43,856 nt of DNA from positions 1 to 43,856 of the forward strand of contig CAZNLJ010000040.1 in the NCBI GenBank assembly GCA_964573725.1, given 5' to 3'. Position numbers and translations under genes: made by a program. This stretch comes from UBA6168 sp964573725. GTDB taxonomy: Bacteria > Bacteroidota > Bacteroidia > Chitinophagales > Saprospiraceae. Every line of letters begins with the position of its first letter. Position 1 is the first letter of the stretch. Shown here in pieces: positions 27,790-35,498 of this stretch. Below the pieces are notes generated by a model. That model was not told where the DNA came from. It saw only the letters and a program-made list of their open reading frames with translations, and did no database searches.

Positions 27790-27797
27790 CAAATATA
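27790..27797 (-). promoter_or_regulatory. Candidate -7 promoter box (TATATTTG) for tRNA-Leu
   Basis: TATATTTG on the minus strand fits TAnnTTTG and lies 50 bp before the tRNA 5' end. No clear -33 TTG is seen at the proper distance. Confidence 0.4.
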
Positions 27798-27918
27798 AAC
27801 AGCTTTTCCCGAAATCTTTATCGGATGGCGCTTTCTGCCTGGGCGGCTCCCCGGTTTCCAGAGAGCCCCATGCGCTGTTTTGTAAAAAAACACCCCTGCG
27901 TCACTGGATGAAAAACAG

Positions 27919-27926
27919 TACTTTTG
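27919..27926 (+). promoter_or_regulatory. Candidate -7 promoter box (TACTTTTG) for the RelA/SpoT gene
   Basis: TACTTTTG matches TAnnTTTG about 160 bp upstream of the start at 28087. A TTTTG lies further upstream (27878-27882) but too far to be its -33 partner. The gap 27741-28086 holds no other gene. Confidence 0.35.
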
Positions 27927-28086
27927 TAAGGGAACTGCCGGAGACCGACCTCCTGCAGGAGCCCCGGGTCCACGCAACAGGCATCGCACGAAGCTCGGTG
28001 CCCTTGTCTTGCCCGCCCGAAAAGATGCAGGGTCGTACGCTGACCCTTCCGTACATCCAAATCGACACGCAACTCATTCTCAATCC

Positions 28087-30309
28087 ATGCCAGCCACCGC
28101 CGAACCCATCACCAGTCCGGAAGACCACCTGCTGATCCAGCGGGCCTACCGGCAACTGCTCCGGTCCCTCCAGGGTAGAATGGACCCGGAGGACCAACAG
28201 CTCCTGCGGCATGCCTTCGAACTGGCGACGGAGGCGCATTCCAGGCAACGCCGCAAATCCGGCGAACCATATATCCTGCATCCCATCGAGGTCGCCCGTA
28301 TCTGCGTGGAGGAAATCGGACTCGGCCCCACCGCCGCCGTCTGCGCCCTCCTGCATGATGTCGTGGAGGATACCCCCTACACCCTGGCGGACCTTCAACA
28401 GGCGTTCGGAGACAAGATAGCCCAGATCGTGGACGGACTGACCAAACTCGACGGATCCAATACTTTCGAAAGCCCACAGGCGGAGAATTTCCGCAAAGTC
28501 CTCAGCACCCTGGTCATCGATGTCCGCGTCGTCCTCATCAAGATGGCCGACCGCCTCCACAACATGCGGACGCTGGGCGCCATGCCCCGTCATAAACAAC
28601 TGAAAATCGCCGCCGAAACCAGCTATATCTACGCCCCGCTCGCCCACCGGCTCGGCCTTTACAACATCCGGTCGGAATTCCAGGACCTCTGCCTGAAAAT
28701 AACGGAACCGGAAGCCTATGAGGAAATCGCACACCAACTCAACGTCACCGAAGATGAACGGGAACGATATATCCGCGAATTCCTGCAGCCTATCCGCGAC
28801 CAACTGGATGACATCGGAATCCGATACCGTTGCTTCGGCAGGGCCAAATCCATTTCCTCGATCTACAACAAGATCAAGACGAAGAACACCCCCTTCGAGG
28901 AAATATACGACATCTTCGCAGTCCGTATCGTCGTCGACGTGGAACGAAAACGGGAAAAGACGGTCTGCTGGATGGTCTATTCCATCGTCACCGATATCTA
29001 TAAACCCATACCGGAACGCCTCAAGGACTGGGTGACCGTCCCGAAATCCAATGCCTACGAATCGCTGCATTCCACCGTCATCGGCCCCGGCGGCCGATAC
29101 ATAGAGGTCCAGATCCGAAGCGAACGGATGGACGAGATCGCCGAACGTGGTTTCGCCGCCCACTGGAAATACAAAGGCATCACCAACCAACCGGATGTCT
29201 ATGAAAAATGGCTCGACCAGGTCCGTGAACTCCTCGAAAACCCCAACTCGGACGCCCTGGAATTCATCAGCGATTTCAAGAACAACCTCTACGCGGAAGA
29301 AATTTATGTCGTCACGCCGCGCGGCGATATGTTCAACCTGCCCAAAGGGGCCACGGCGCTGGATTTCGCCTTCCAGATCCATACGGATATCGGCTACCAT
29401 TGCAAGTCCGTCAAGGTAAACAACCGGATCGTCCCCCTCGGCTACAAACTGAATATGGGCGACCAGGTGGAGGTGGTCACCGACCGCCACCAAAAACCCA
29501 ACGAAAGCTGGCTCCGAATCGTCGTGACCGGTAAGGCCCGCTCCAAGATCCGCTCCGCCATGAAGGAGGAACGGCGCAAACGGGGCGAGTTCGGCCGGGA
29601 AGCCCTGGAAAGGAAGTTCAACAACATGAAGGTCAATTACGAGGCCGGCGTGGAAACACTAGTCCGCCATTTCAACCTGGCTTCCCACGTCGACCTCTAT
29701 TTCGCCATCGCCACCGGGGAAATCGACCTCATCGATACCCTCCGCCAATTTGAGGTCAAGGACCAAAAACTGGTGGATGTCCATGCGATCCCGCCCGCTC
29801 CGGCCGCCAGCCCCGAGAAAAAACCGGACACGCCCCGCCAACGCCTGTCCACACGGACCAAGATCCTCGTCAACGGCGAACCGGCCGAACTCTACCACTA
29901 TAAACTCGCCAACTGTTGCAATCCCGTCCAGGGCGATGACATCTTCGCTTTCCTGACTTCCACCGACGGCCTCAAGATCCACCGTACCTCCTGCCCCAAT
30001 GCCACCAACCTCCTCGCCAAATACAGCTACCGCGTCATGAAGGCGGAGTGGGTATCCAGCGTGGAAAATACTTTCGTCGCCAACCTCAAGATCACCGGCG
30101 TCGACGAAGGGGTCGGCGTACTGGAACGGCTGACCAAGGAAATCGCCGGACTGGGCGTCAATATCCGATCCTTCCACATCGAAGGTGGCGACGAAGGCTA
30201 TTACGAGGGGAAAATCAGCTTGCTGGTCTCCAATAAGGACCAACTCAATATCGTGATGCGGACGCTCCGGGATCTCGATTTCGTCGAGTCCGTCGTCCGG
30301 ATGGAATGA
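28087..30309 (+). CDS. Bifunctional (p)ppGpp synthetase/hydrolase (RelA/SpoT family)
   Basis: A long RSH enzyme of 740 residues that makes and degrades (p)ppGpp, the stringent-response alarmone. Domains in order: HD hydrolase (about 45-200) with intact LLHDVVEDT and KMADRLHNMRTL, indicating active hydrolysis; synthetase (about 245-355) with GRAKSISSIYNKI, IYDIFAVRIVVD and KSNAYESLHSTVIGP; TGS (about 395-460; YVVTPRGDMFNLPKGATALDFAF); a zinc-finger-like/helical region with LANCCNPVQGDDIFAF; and ACT at the end (FVANLKITGVDEGVGVLERL). As both catalytic domains look intact it is the Rel-type bifunctional enzyme common in Bacteroidota. Start 28087 was chosen because the upstream in-frame extension has no conserved sequence. 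The next gene overlaps its stop by 4 bp. Confidence 0.96.
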   Translation: MPATAEPITSPEDHLLIQRAYRQLLRSLQGRMDPEDQQLLRHAFELATEAHSRQRRKSGEPYILHPIEVARICVEEIGLGPTAAVCALLHDVVEDTPYTLADLQQAFGDKIAQIVDGLTKLDGSNTFESPQAENFRKVLSTLVIDVRVVLIKMADRLHNMRTLGAMPRHKQLKIAAETSYIYAPLAHRLGLYNIRSEFQDLCLKITEPEAYEEIAHQLNVTEDERERYIREFLQPIRDQLDDIGIRYRCFGRAKSISSIYNKIKTKNTPFEEIYDIFAVRIVVDVERKREKTVCWMVYSIVTDIYKPIPERLKDWVTVPKSNAYESLHSTVIGPGGRYIEVQIRSERMDEIAERGFAAHWKYKGITNQPDVYEKWLDQVRELLENPNSDALEFISDFKNNLYAEEIYVVTPRGDMFNLPKGATALDFAFQIHTDIGYHCKSVKVNNRIVPLGYKLNMGDQVEVVTDRHQKPNESWLRIVVTGKARSKIRSAMKEERRKRGEFGREALERKFNNMKVNYEAGVETLVRHFNLASHVDLYFAIATGEIDLIDTLRQFEVKDQKLVDVHAIPPAPAASPEKKPDTPRQRLSTRTKILVNGEPAELYHYKLANCCNPVQGDDIFAFLTSTDGLKIHRTSCPNATNLLAKYSYRVMKAEWVSSVENTFVANLKITGVDEGVGVLERLTKEIAGLGVNIRSFHIEGGDEGYYEGKISLLVSNKDQLNIVMRTLRDLDFVESVVRME

Positions 30310-31481
30310 TGGAGGCTCCTTTCCTGCTCATAGGCTGGACGGCGGCGATGGGGCTCCTGACCGCCGCCTATGCCTGGCTGATGCATCGGTACCACACCGG
30401 CTGGCATCACTTGCCGCCCTTGGATACGGCATTGCCTCCCGACCGGACGCCCCGCATATCCGTCCTGGTCCCCGCACGGGACGAAGCGGAAGACATCCTG
30501 CCTTGCCTCTCCTCCCTGGTGCGGCAATCCTACCCCCCCGACCACTATGAGGTCATCGTCATCGATGACCACTCCTCGGATGCCACACCGGCATTGGTCC
30601 GCTCCTTTGCCATCCGGCACCCTCAGGTCCGCTTGCTGCGGATGGCCGACCTGCCACCCGCGCCTGTCACCAACCTGAGTTTCAAGAAACAGGCCCTCAC
30701 CGCCGGTGTCGAGGCCGCTACCGGCGAACTGGTCGCCACTACCGACGCGGATTGCATCGTTCCGGAAAGATGGCTCGAATTGCTGGCCATCGCCTTTACC
30801 CGGCGAGATGCCAAGTTTATCGCCGGCCCGGTTAGTTTTTTTCAGGAAAAAAATCTGTTGGAAAGGTTCCAATCACTCGATTTCCTCGGCATGATGGGGG
30901 TCACCGGCGCCGGATTCCACCACCGGAGCCACTGGATGTGCAACGGCGCCCACCTCGCCTACCCCCGGCAGGTGTTCCTCGAGGTGGGCGGCTTCGACGG
31001 TATCGACCACCTGGCCAGCGGGGATGATATGCTCCTGCTGCATAAGGTGGCCCAACGCTGGCCCTCGGCCGTCCATTTCCTCAAACATCGGGAGGCCGTC
31101 GTCCTGACACGTGCCAAACCCGACCTGCCGTCCTTCCTCTCCCAACGAATTCGATGGGCATCCAAATCCGCCGCCTACCAAGACCGTCGACTCACATTCC
31201 AATTGGCTGCCGTCTTCCTGTTCTGCTGGGGCATCGTCCTGTCCGCCGCCTTGACCGCCCTCGCCGGCTGGCCGCCGCTTCTGCTCGCTTCCGGTATGCT
31301 GCTCGTCAAATCTTCCGCCGATTACCGATTCCTGTCCGGTATGGCCCGCGACTTCGGCCGTACCGACCTGCTCCGCAGTTTTCCCGCCGCCCAGGTCCTG
31401 CACCTTTTCTATATCCTGTCGGTCGGCACCTTGGCCAACCTGCGCCGGCAGTATGTGTGGAAAGGAAGATTGGTCCGATGA
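30306..31481 (+). CDS. Membrane glycosyltransferase family 2
   Basis: A 391-residue processive-type GT2. An N-terminal membrane helix (about 7-26) is followed by the GT-A domain: RISVLVPARDEAEDI, VIVIDDHSSDAT, the metal-binding DAD in TTDADCIVP, CNGAHLAYPRQVF, SGDDMLLLHK and the QRIRW (QxxRW) motif. Three more hydrophobic segments follow (about 295-375). The start ATGATG overlaps the RelA/SpoT stop by 4 bp, indicating translational coupling. It probably transfers a sugar to a lipid or polysaccharide at the inner membrane; donor and acceptor are unknown. It converges on the carboxylase gene with only 20 bp between, and no terminator is visible there. Confidence 0.9.
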   Translation: MMEAPFLLIGWTAAMGLLTAAYAWLMHRYHTGWHHLPPLDTALPPDRTPRISVLVPARDEAEDILPCLSSLVRQSYPPDHYEVIVIDDHSSDATPALVRSFAIRHPQVRLLRMADLPPAPVTNLSFKKQALTAGVEAATGELVATTDADCIVPERWLELLAIAFTRRDAKFIAGPVSFFQEKNLLERFQSLDFLGMMGVTGAGFHHRSHWMCNGAHLAYPRQVFLEVGGFDGIDHLASGDDMLLLHKVAQRWPSAVHFLKHREAVVLTRAKPDLPSFLSQRIRWASKSAAYQDRRLTFQLAAVFLFCWGIVLSAALTALAGWPPLLLASGMLLVKSSADYRFLSGMARDFGRTDLLRSFPAAQVLHLFYILSVGTLANLRRQYVWKGRLVR

Positions 31482-31501
31482 ACGCAGGGACGGCAACCGC
31501 C

Positions 31502-33043
31502 TCACAGGGGTATGTTGCCATGCTTGCGGACGGGTGGCCTCACCGCCTTGTTTTCCAACATGGCATAGGCCTTGATCAGCTTCCGCCGCGTCTCGGACGG
31601 ATCGATGACCTCATCGATGTAGCCGCGGTTGGCGGCACGGTATGGGTTGGCGAAGGTTTCCTGGTACAGCCGCTCCTTCTCCGCCAATAGGGCCGCCGGG
31701 TCTTCCGCGGCGGCGATTTCCTTCCGGAAAATGATTTCGGAGGCTCCTTTCGCCCCCATGACCGCTATTTCCGCCGTCGGCCAGGCGAAGTTCATGTCCG
31801 CCCCGATATGGCTGGAGTTCATGACATCGTATGCCCCCCCGTATGCCTTCCTCGTAATGACCGTGATGCGCGGCACCGTGGCTTCGCTGAAGGCATAGAG
31901 GAGTTTCGCACCGTTGGTGATGATCCCGTTCCACTCCTGGTCCGTCCCCGGCAGGAAACCGGGCACATCCACCAACACCAACAGGGGAATGTTGAAGCTG
32001 TCGCAAAATCGGACGAAACGAGCTCCCTTCCGGGATGCATTGACGTCCAGCACGCCCGCCAGACTCATCGGTTGGTTGCCGACGATGCCGATGCTCCGAC
32101 CAGCCAAACGGATGAAGCCGATTACGATGTTCTCGGCCCAATCCGCCTGGATTTCCAGGAAACTGTCCGCATCGGCGATATCCCGGATCACATCCCGCAT
32201 GTCGTAGGGCTGGTTCGCACTCGCGGGAATGATTCCGCGCAGGGTGGGCCGCCATTCTTCCCCCAGGGTGTAGGGAAGCCGCTCGGCCTTTTCCTCACAA
32301 TGCTGCGGCAGGTAGGAAAGCAGCCGCCGCAAGAGTGACAAACAGGCCAGGTCGTTGGCCGCCGTCAGATGGGCCGCACCCGACCGCGTTGCATGGGTGT
32401 GCGCACCTCCCAACTCCTCCGCCGATACGGTTTCGTTGGTGACGGTCTTCACCACGTTCGGTCCGGTCACGAACATGTAACTCGTCCGCTCGACCATGAC
32501 CGTGAAATCCGTTATGGCCGGCGAATACACCGCCCCGCCGGCACAGGGCCCCATGATGGCGGACAATTGCGGAACCACCCCGGAGGCCTGTACGTTTCGG
32601 AAAAATATGTCCGCATACCCGCCGAGGGAGTTGACGCCTTCCTGGATACGCGCACCGCCGGAATCGTTCAGTCCGATCAACGGCGCCCGGTTCTTCACGG
32701 CCAGGTCCATCAATCGGCAGATCTTCTCCGCCTGGGTCTCTGACAACGACCCTCCGAATACCGTGAAATCCTGCGCAAACACGTATACCAACCGCCCCGC
32801 AATGGTACCGTATCCGGTCACCACCCCGTCCCCGGGTATCAACTGCTTGTCCATTTCGAAATCATGGCATCGATGGGTCACCAACATGCCGATCTCCTCG
32901 AAAGAACCCTTGTCCAACAATAAATGTACCCGCTCCCGCGCCGTCAGCTTCCCTTTCCGGTGCTGTTCGGCCATCCGCACTTCCCCCCCGCCCACGAGGG
33001 CGGCTTCCCGCTTCCGCTGTAACAAGTTCAACTTGGTATCCAT
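31502..33043 (-). CDS. Acyl-CoA carboxylase beta chain (biotin-dependent carboxyltransferase, propionyl-CoA type)
   Basis: A 513-residue carboxyltransferase that moves CO2 from carboxybiotin to an acyl-CoA. Both crotonase-like halves are present: the N half with FTVFGGSLSETQAEKI, LIGLNDSGGARIQEG and GPCAGGAVYSPAITDF (oxyanion region), and the C half with IVGNQPMSLAGVLDV, LVDVPGFLPGTDQEWNGII, RKAYGGAYDVM and AEIAVMGAKGA. This pattern fits the PccB-type family, with propionyl-CoA the most common substrate, though acetyl- or methylcrotonyl-CoA cannot be excluded. Start 33043 gives the usual N-terminus (MDTKLNLLQRKREAAL); the in-frame extension to 33271 has low complexity. The biotin carboxylase/biotin carrier partner is not in the window. 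Confidence 0.93.
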   Translation of the reverse strand: MDTKLNLLQRKREAALVGGGEVRMAEQHRKGKLTARERVHLLLDKGSFEEIGMLVTHRCHDFEMDKQLIPGDGVVTGYGTIAGRLVYVFAQDFTVFGGSLSETQAEKICRLMDLAVKNRAPLIGLNDSGGARIQEGVNSLGGYADIFFRNVQASGVVPQLSAIMGPCAGGAVYSPAITDFTVMVERTSYMFVTGPNVVKTVTNETVSAEELGGAHTHATRSGAAHLTAANDLACLSLLRRLLSYLPQHCEEKAERLPYTLGEEWRPTLRGIIPASANQPYDMRDVIRDIADADSFLEIQADWAENIVIGFIRLAGRSIGIVGNQPMSLAGVLDVNASRKGARFVRFCDSFNIPLLVLVDVPGFLPGTDQEWNGIITNGAKLLYAFSEATVPRITVITRKAYGGAYDVMNSSHIGADMNFAWPTAEIAVMGAKGASEIIFRKEIAAAEDPAALLAEKERLYQETFANPYRAANRGYIDEVIDPSETRRKLIKAYAMLENKAVRPPVRKHGNIPL

Positions 33044-33611
33044 GGATGCTATTGTTTTATGCAGTTGGCTTTTCCGGCCCGAACGGCGGCGTTTGCACCC
33101 CCTCGGACCGACGGCCGGCGAACGGACGGCCGATGGATAAGGCGCGCTTAGCCGGACGCTCCTTACCGCCGCACCCTCCTTTCCCACGACCCCGGAAACG
33201 GCTTGCCCCACCGACGGGGATTGCTCCGGAGGAACTGTCGGACGGTTGACGAGGCCATGGATGCACCGCAAGGAACTGTCCCGGCTGCCTGTACAAAGGA
33301 AAGGAGCAACAGGCCCCGGAGGGCACCCGGCATCAGCCCACGGACCGGGTTGGCTTAACCAAAAAGAGTCACCACCCCTTCGAAACGGAAAGCAAGGATT
33401 TCACTCCAGCGCACGCAGGCAGCATGGCAAAGCGGTTCGGACTGCCGGTGCCTTTTGTCCGGCCGGAACCGGGGGAGGCTTGCCGGCCGGGATTATTTTT
33501 TTTCGAGCCGACCGGGGGTGACGAAAACGGTCCGGCCGACTTTACGGTGAACCGGCCATCACCTGCCGCGATTATCTTGACAACGAAGGGGGTGGGAATG
33601 AGGCGGAATGC
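33044..33611. other. 568-bp intergenic region without a convincing gene
   Basis: It separates the carboxylase gene from the DUF151 gene, both minus strand. Open frames on plus (33246-33521, 33424-33669) have shadow-like composition and no recognisable sequence. The only structured element I see is the plus-strand hairpin with T-tract at 33459-33503. No Bacteroidota promoter box was found on the minus strand. Confidence 0.6.
33459..33503 (+). terminator. Terminator-like hairpin without an evident gene upstream
   Basis: CCGGCCGG (33459-33466) can pair with the identical, self-complementary CCGGCCGG at 33483-33490 (16-base loop), followed by GATTATTTTTTTTC. This has the form of an intrinsic terminator on the plus strand, yet both neighbouring genes are on the minus strand. 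It could end a small plus-strand RNA, or be chance. Confidence 0.3.
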
Positions 33612-34220
33612 TCAGCCCTGCTCTTTCCGACGATTGATCTCGTCGCGAATCTTGGCGGCCTGCTCGTAATCTTCCTTTCCGAGGACCTCATCCAGCAATT
33701 GGTTCAACTCCTCAATGGAATAGGTCCCGAGCGAAACACCTTTGGCCCGCTGCCGCGGTTTGGCGGTGGCTTCGGCTTCCTCGCCGGCCTCCGCCGGAGC
33801 CCCCTCCTGTCCGCCCATGGCCACACCTGCCGCATCCAGAATGAATTCGTAGGTATAGATGGGGCAGCTGTACCTGACCGCCATCGCCAAGGCATCGGAG
33901 GTACGGGAATCAATCTCATAGATTTCCCCTTCGCGCTCACACACCAGGCGGGCATAAAAGATACCATCCAGCAGGTTGTTGATGACCACTTCCTTCAGGT
34001 CTATCGCAAAGGTCTCCATCGTACTCTTGAGCAGGTCGTGCGTCAGCGGGCGATTGGGGGTCATTCGCTCCATGGCCACGGCGATGGCTTGGGCCTCGAA
34101 TCCACCGATCACAATGGGGAGCCGCCGGCTGCCATGCTGCTCCCCCAATACCACGGCATAGTTGTGGGAAAGGGTCACGCTGTGGGACAAGGCGACTATA
34201 TCCAATTCAATCTTTTTCAT
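33612..34220 (-). CDS. Bifunctional nuclease-family (DUF151) protein with C-terminal UVR motif
   Basis: A 202-residue protein. Residues ~1-125 are the DUF151 (BFN) domain: LSHNYAVVLGEQHGSRRLPIVIGGFEAQAIA, RPLTHDLLKSTMETF, VINNLLDGIFYARLVC and IDSRTSDALAMAVRYSCPIY. A flexible Ala/Glu-rich linker follows, and residues ~167-200 form a UVR motif (YSIEELNQLLDEVLGKEDYEQAAKIRDEI), a helical hairpin that in UvrB and UvrC mediates protein contact. A few plant and bacterial DUF151 proteins have been linked to nuclease activity; the bacterial role is poorly known. The UVR tail suggests interaction with another UVR protein, possibly in DNA repair or with Clp-type partners; this is inference. Confidence 0.88.
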   Translation of the reverse strand: MKKIELDIVALSHSVTLSHNYAVVLGEQHGSRRLPIVIGGFEAQAIAVAMERMTPNRPLTHDLLKSTMETFAIDLKEVVINNLLDGIFYARLVCEREGEIYEIDSRTSDALAMAVRYSCPIYTYEFILDAAGVAMGGQEGAPAEAGEEAEATAKPRQRAKGVSLGTYSIEELNQLLDEVLGKEDYEQAAKIRDEINRRKEQG

Positions 34221-34594
34221 CTTCTCTTTAGATAAAGTGTTCTATTTGCTCCCCATCTTTCGGTCCGCACATTCCGGACCTTGCACCGGCCGTCGCGAAT
34301 CCGATATGACTGCCGGACGGGCGGACCGGAAGCCGACGGCAAACCGAACGCAAAAGCGGTATGCCATCGGTCAGGTGCCGGTCCTTCCGCCATTGCGAAA
34401 GGCGGGCATCCCGCCGTGCCGTACAGTTTGTAAAAATAAACATTCTAAAGGAAAAGTGGAAGCAGGGAAAGCCCGGTAAGCGGCACGGCGGATGAATGCA
34501 CCGGAGCGGCTGTTTCGGCCGGCCATGTTCCGGAAGCTGCGCCGTGGCGGTAACCCCGTCCGTCGGGATGCAGGCGCTCCGGCTTGCCGACAGG
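34221..34594. other. 374-bp intergenic region with small inverted repeats
   Basis: The region between rlmB and the DUF151 gene (both minus) has no credible ORF. It holds CTTTA-GA-TAAAG just upstream of the DUF151 start (34226-34237) and a GGCGGG-CAT-CCCGCC hairpin at 34401-34415 that, on the minus strand, is followed by TTTCGC and could weakly terminate rlmB. I found no consensus promoter. Confidence 0.4.
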
Positions 34595-35383
34595 CTAAGG
34601 GATGGTCGGGGCCCGATTTTCCTGTCCGGCATCGGTCCTCATCCGTTGGCGGAGCACCTCATACAACATGATACCCGCCGCCACCGAAACGTTGAAGGAA
34701 TCCGTCGTACCCCGTTGCGGAATCCGGAACGTCGCATCCACCCGCTGCAACAAGGAAGGATGGACACCTTCGTCTTCGGAACCCAACACCAGGGCGGTGG
34801 GATGGGTGAAATCCAGTTCGAAAATATGACGCTCCGCCCGCAGGTCGCTGGCAAATACTTGTACGCCTGACGATTGCAGGTACTCCACCGCGGTCACCAG
34901 GCTGTTCTCCCGACAAACGGCAAGCCTCGTCAAGGCTCCCGCGGAAGTCTTGAGCGCATCCGCATGGATCAGCGCACCGCCGGCTTTCGGCAGCACCAGC
35001 CCGTTCACCCCGCACACCTCCGCCGACCGCGCTATCGCGCCCAGGTTCCGCACATCCGTGATGCGGTCCAGCAACAGCAGGAGCGGTACCTCGCCCTGCT
35101 CGAACAGGAGCGGAACCAGGTCGTCCAGCCGTTGATAAGGTACCAGGGCCAGGAATCCGACAATCCCCTGGTGGTTCCCGGTACACAGCCGAGCCATCTT
35201 TTCCTTGGGAACATATTGCAGGGGGATGTCCTGCTCCCGGCAAGCCTGCCGGACCGTCCGCTCGAAGTCACCCCGGATCCCTTGCTGCAGGAATACTTTT
35301 TCGAACCGGGCATCCGATCGGATCGCATCCACGACCGGATGCCGGCCGAATATCATCGTCACTTTGTCTTTCTTGGGTTCCAT
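34595..35383 (-). CDS. rlmB: 23S rRNA 2'-O-ribose methyltransferase family (TrmH/RlmB, SPOUT)
   Basis: A 262-residue SPOUT enzyme that methylates a ribose 2'-OH of rRNA or tRNA with SAM; RlmB acts on G2251 of 23S rRNA. The N-terminal substrate-binding domain begins MIFGRHPVVDAI, typical of RlmB. The three SPOUT motifs are LLDRITDVRNLGAIARSAEVCGV (motif 1), LVLGSEDEGV (motif 2) and FNVSVAAGIMLYEVLRQR (motif 3); together they build the knotted SAM site. The precise RNA target is inferred from the family. I use ATG 35383; a later ATG (35356) would start exactly at MIFGRH. A possible small upstream ORF with a strong ribosome binding site overlaps the start. Confidence 0.9.
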   Translation of the reverse strand: MEPKKDKVTMIFGRHPVVDAIRSDARFEKVFLQQGIRGDFERTVRQACREQDIPLQYVPKEKMARLCTGNHQGIVGFLALVPYQRLDDLVPLLFEQGEVPLLLLLDRITDVRNLGAIARSAEVCGVNGLVLPKAGGALIHADALKTSAGALTRLAVCRENSLVTAVEYLQSSGVQVFASDLRAERHIFELDFTHPTALVLGSEDEGVHPSLLQRVDATFRIPQRGTTDSFNVSVAAGIMLYEVLRQRMRTDAGQENRAPTIP

Positions 35384-35436
35384 GCCGGTATTTCCCTTAC
35401 AGAAGGATTTTCAGTGGCCAAGGTAGTCATTTTCAC
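35359..35436 (-). CDS. Possible leader peptide ORF overlapping the rlmB start
   Basis: A short open frame starts at GTG 35436 or ATG 35430 and ends with TGA at 35359-35361, encoding a 25- or 23-residue peptide (MTTLATENPSVREIPAWN...). It is preceded by AAGGAG (35446-35451), 9 nt before the GTG, a strong Shine-Dalgarno match that is unusual for Bacteroidota and not seen at other genes here. It overlaps the first 25 nt of rlmB in another frame, so translation of it could control rlmB initiation. No homology recognised; it may be chance. Confidence 0.35.
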   Translation of the reverse strand: MKMTTLATENPSVREIPAWNPRKTK

Positions 35437-35460
35437 CTTGGGTATCTCCTTCTTTTTTAA

Positions 35461-35480
35461 GACCGGCCGAAAGGCCGGTC
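35461..35480. other. Perfect 8-bp hairpin with 4-base loop between acyl-CoA dehydrogenase and rlmB
   Basis: GACCGGCC-GAAA-GGCCGGTC (plus strand) lies 18 bp after the acyl-CoA dehydrogenase stop and just before the purine-rich AAAAAAGAAGGAG stretch (minus strand). On minus it is followed only by TT, so it is not a good intrinsic terminator; it may mark a transcript boundary or structure the leader of rlmB. Confidence 0.55.
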
Positions 35481-35498
35481 ACCACCCCGGCAAGCCGC

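Noticed and set aside
27316..27792. Upstream in-frame extension of trigger factor
   Set aside because: The extension reads through the tRNA-Leu gene and a non-conserved gap; MSTVTKT at 27315 is the first sensible start.
33246..33521. 91-codon plus-strand ORF in the gap upstream of the carboxylase gene
   Set aside because: Composition is Gly/Arg/Pro-rich with no start signal or homology I recognise; not better than the other shadows.
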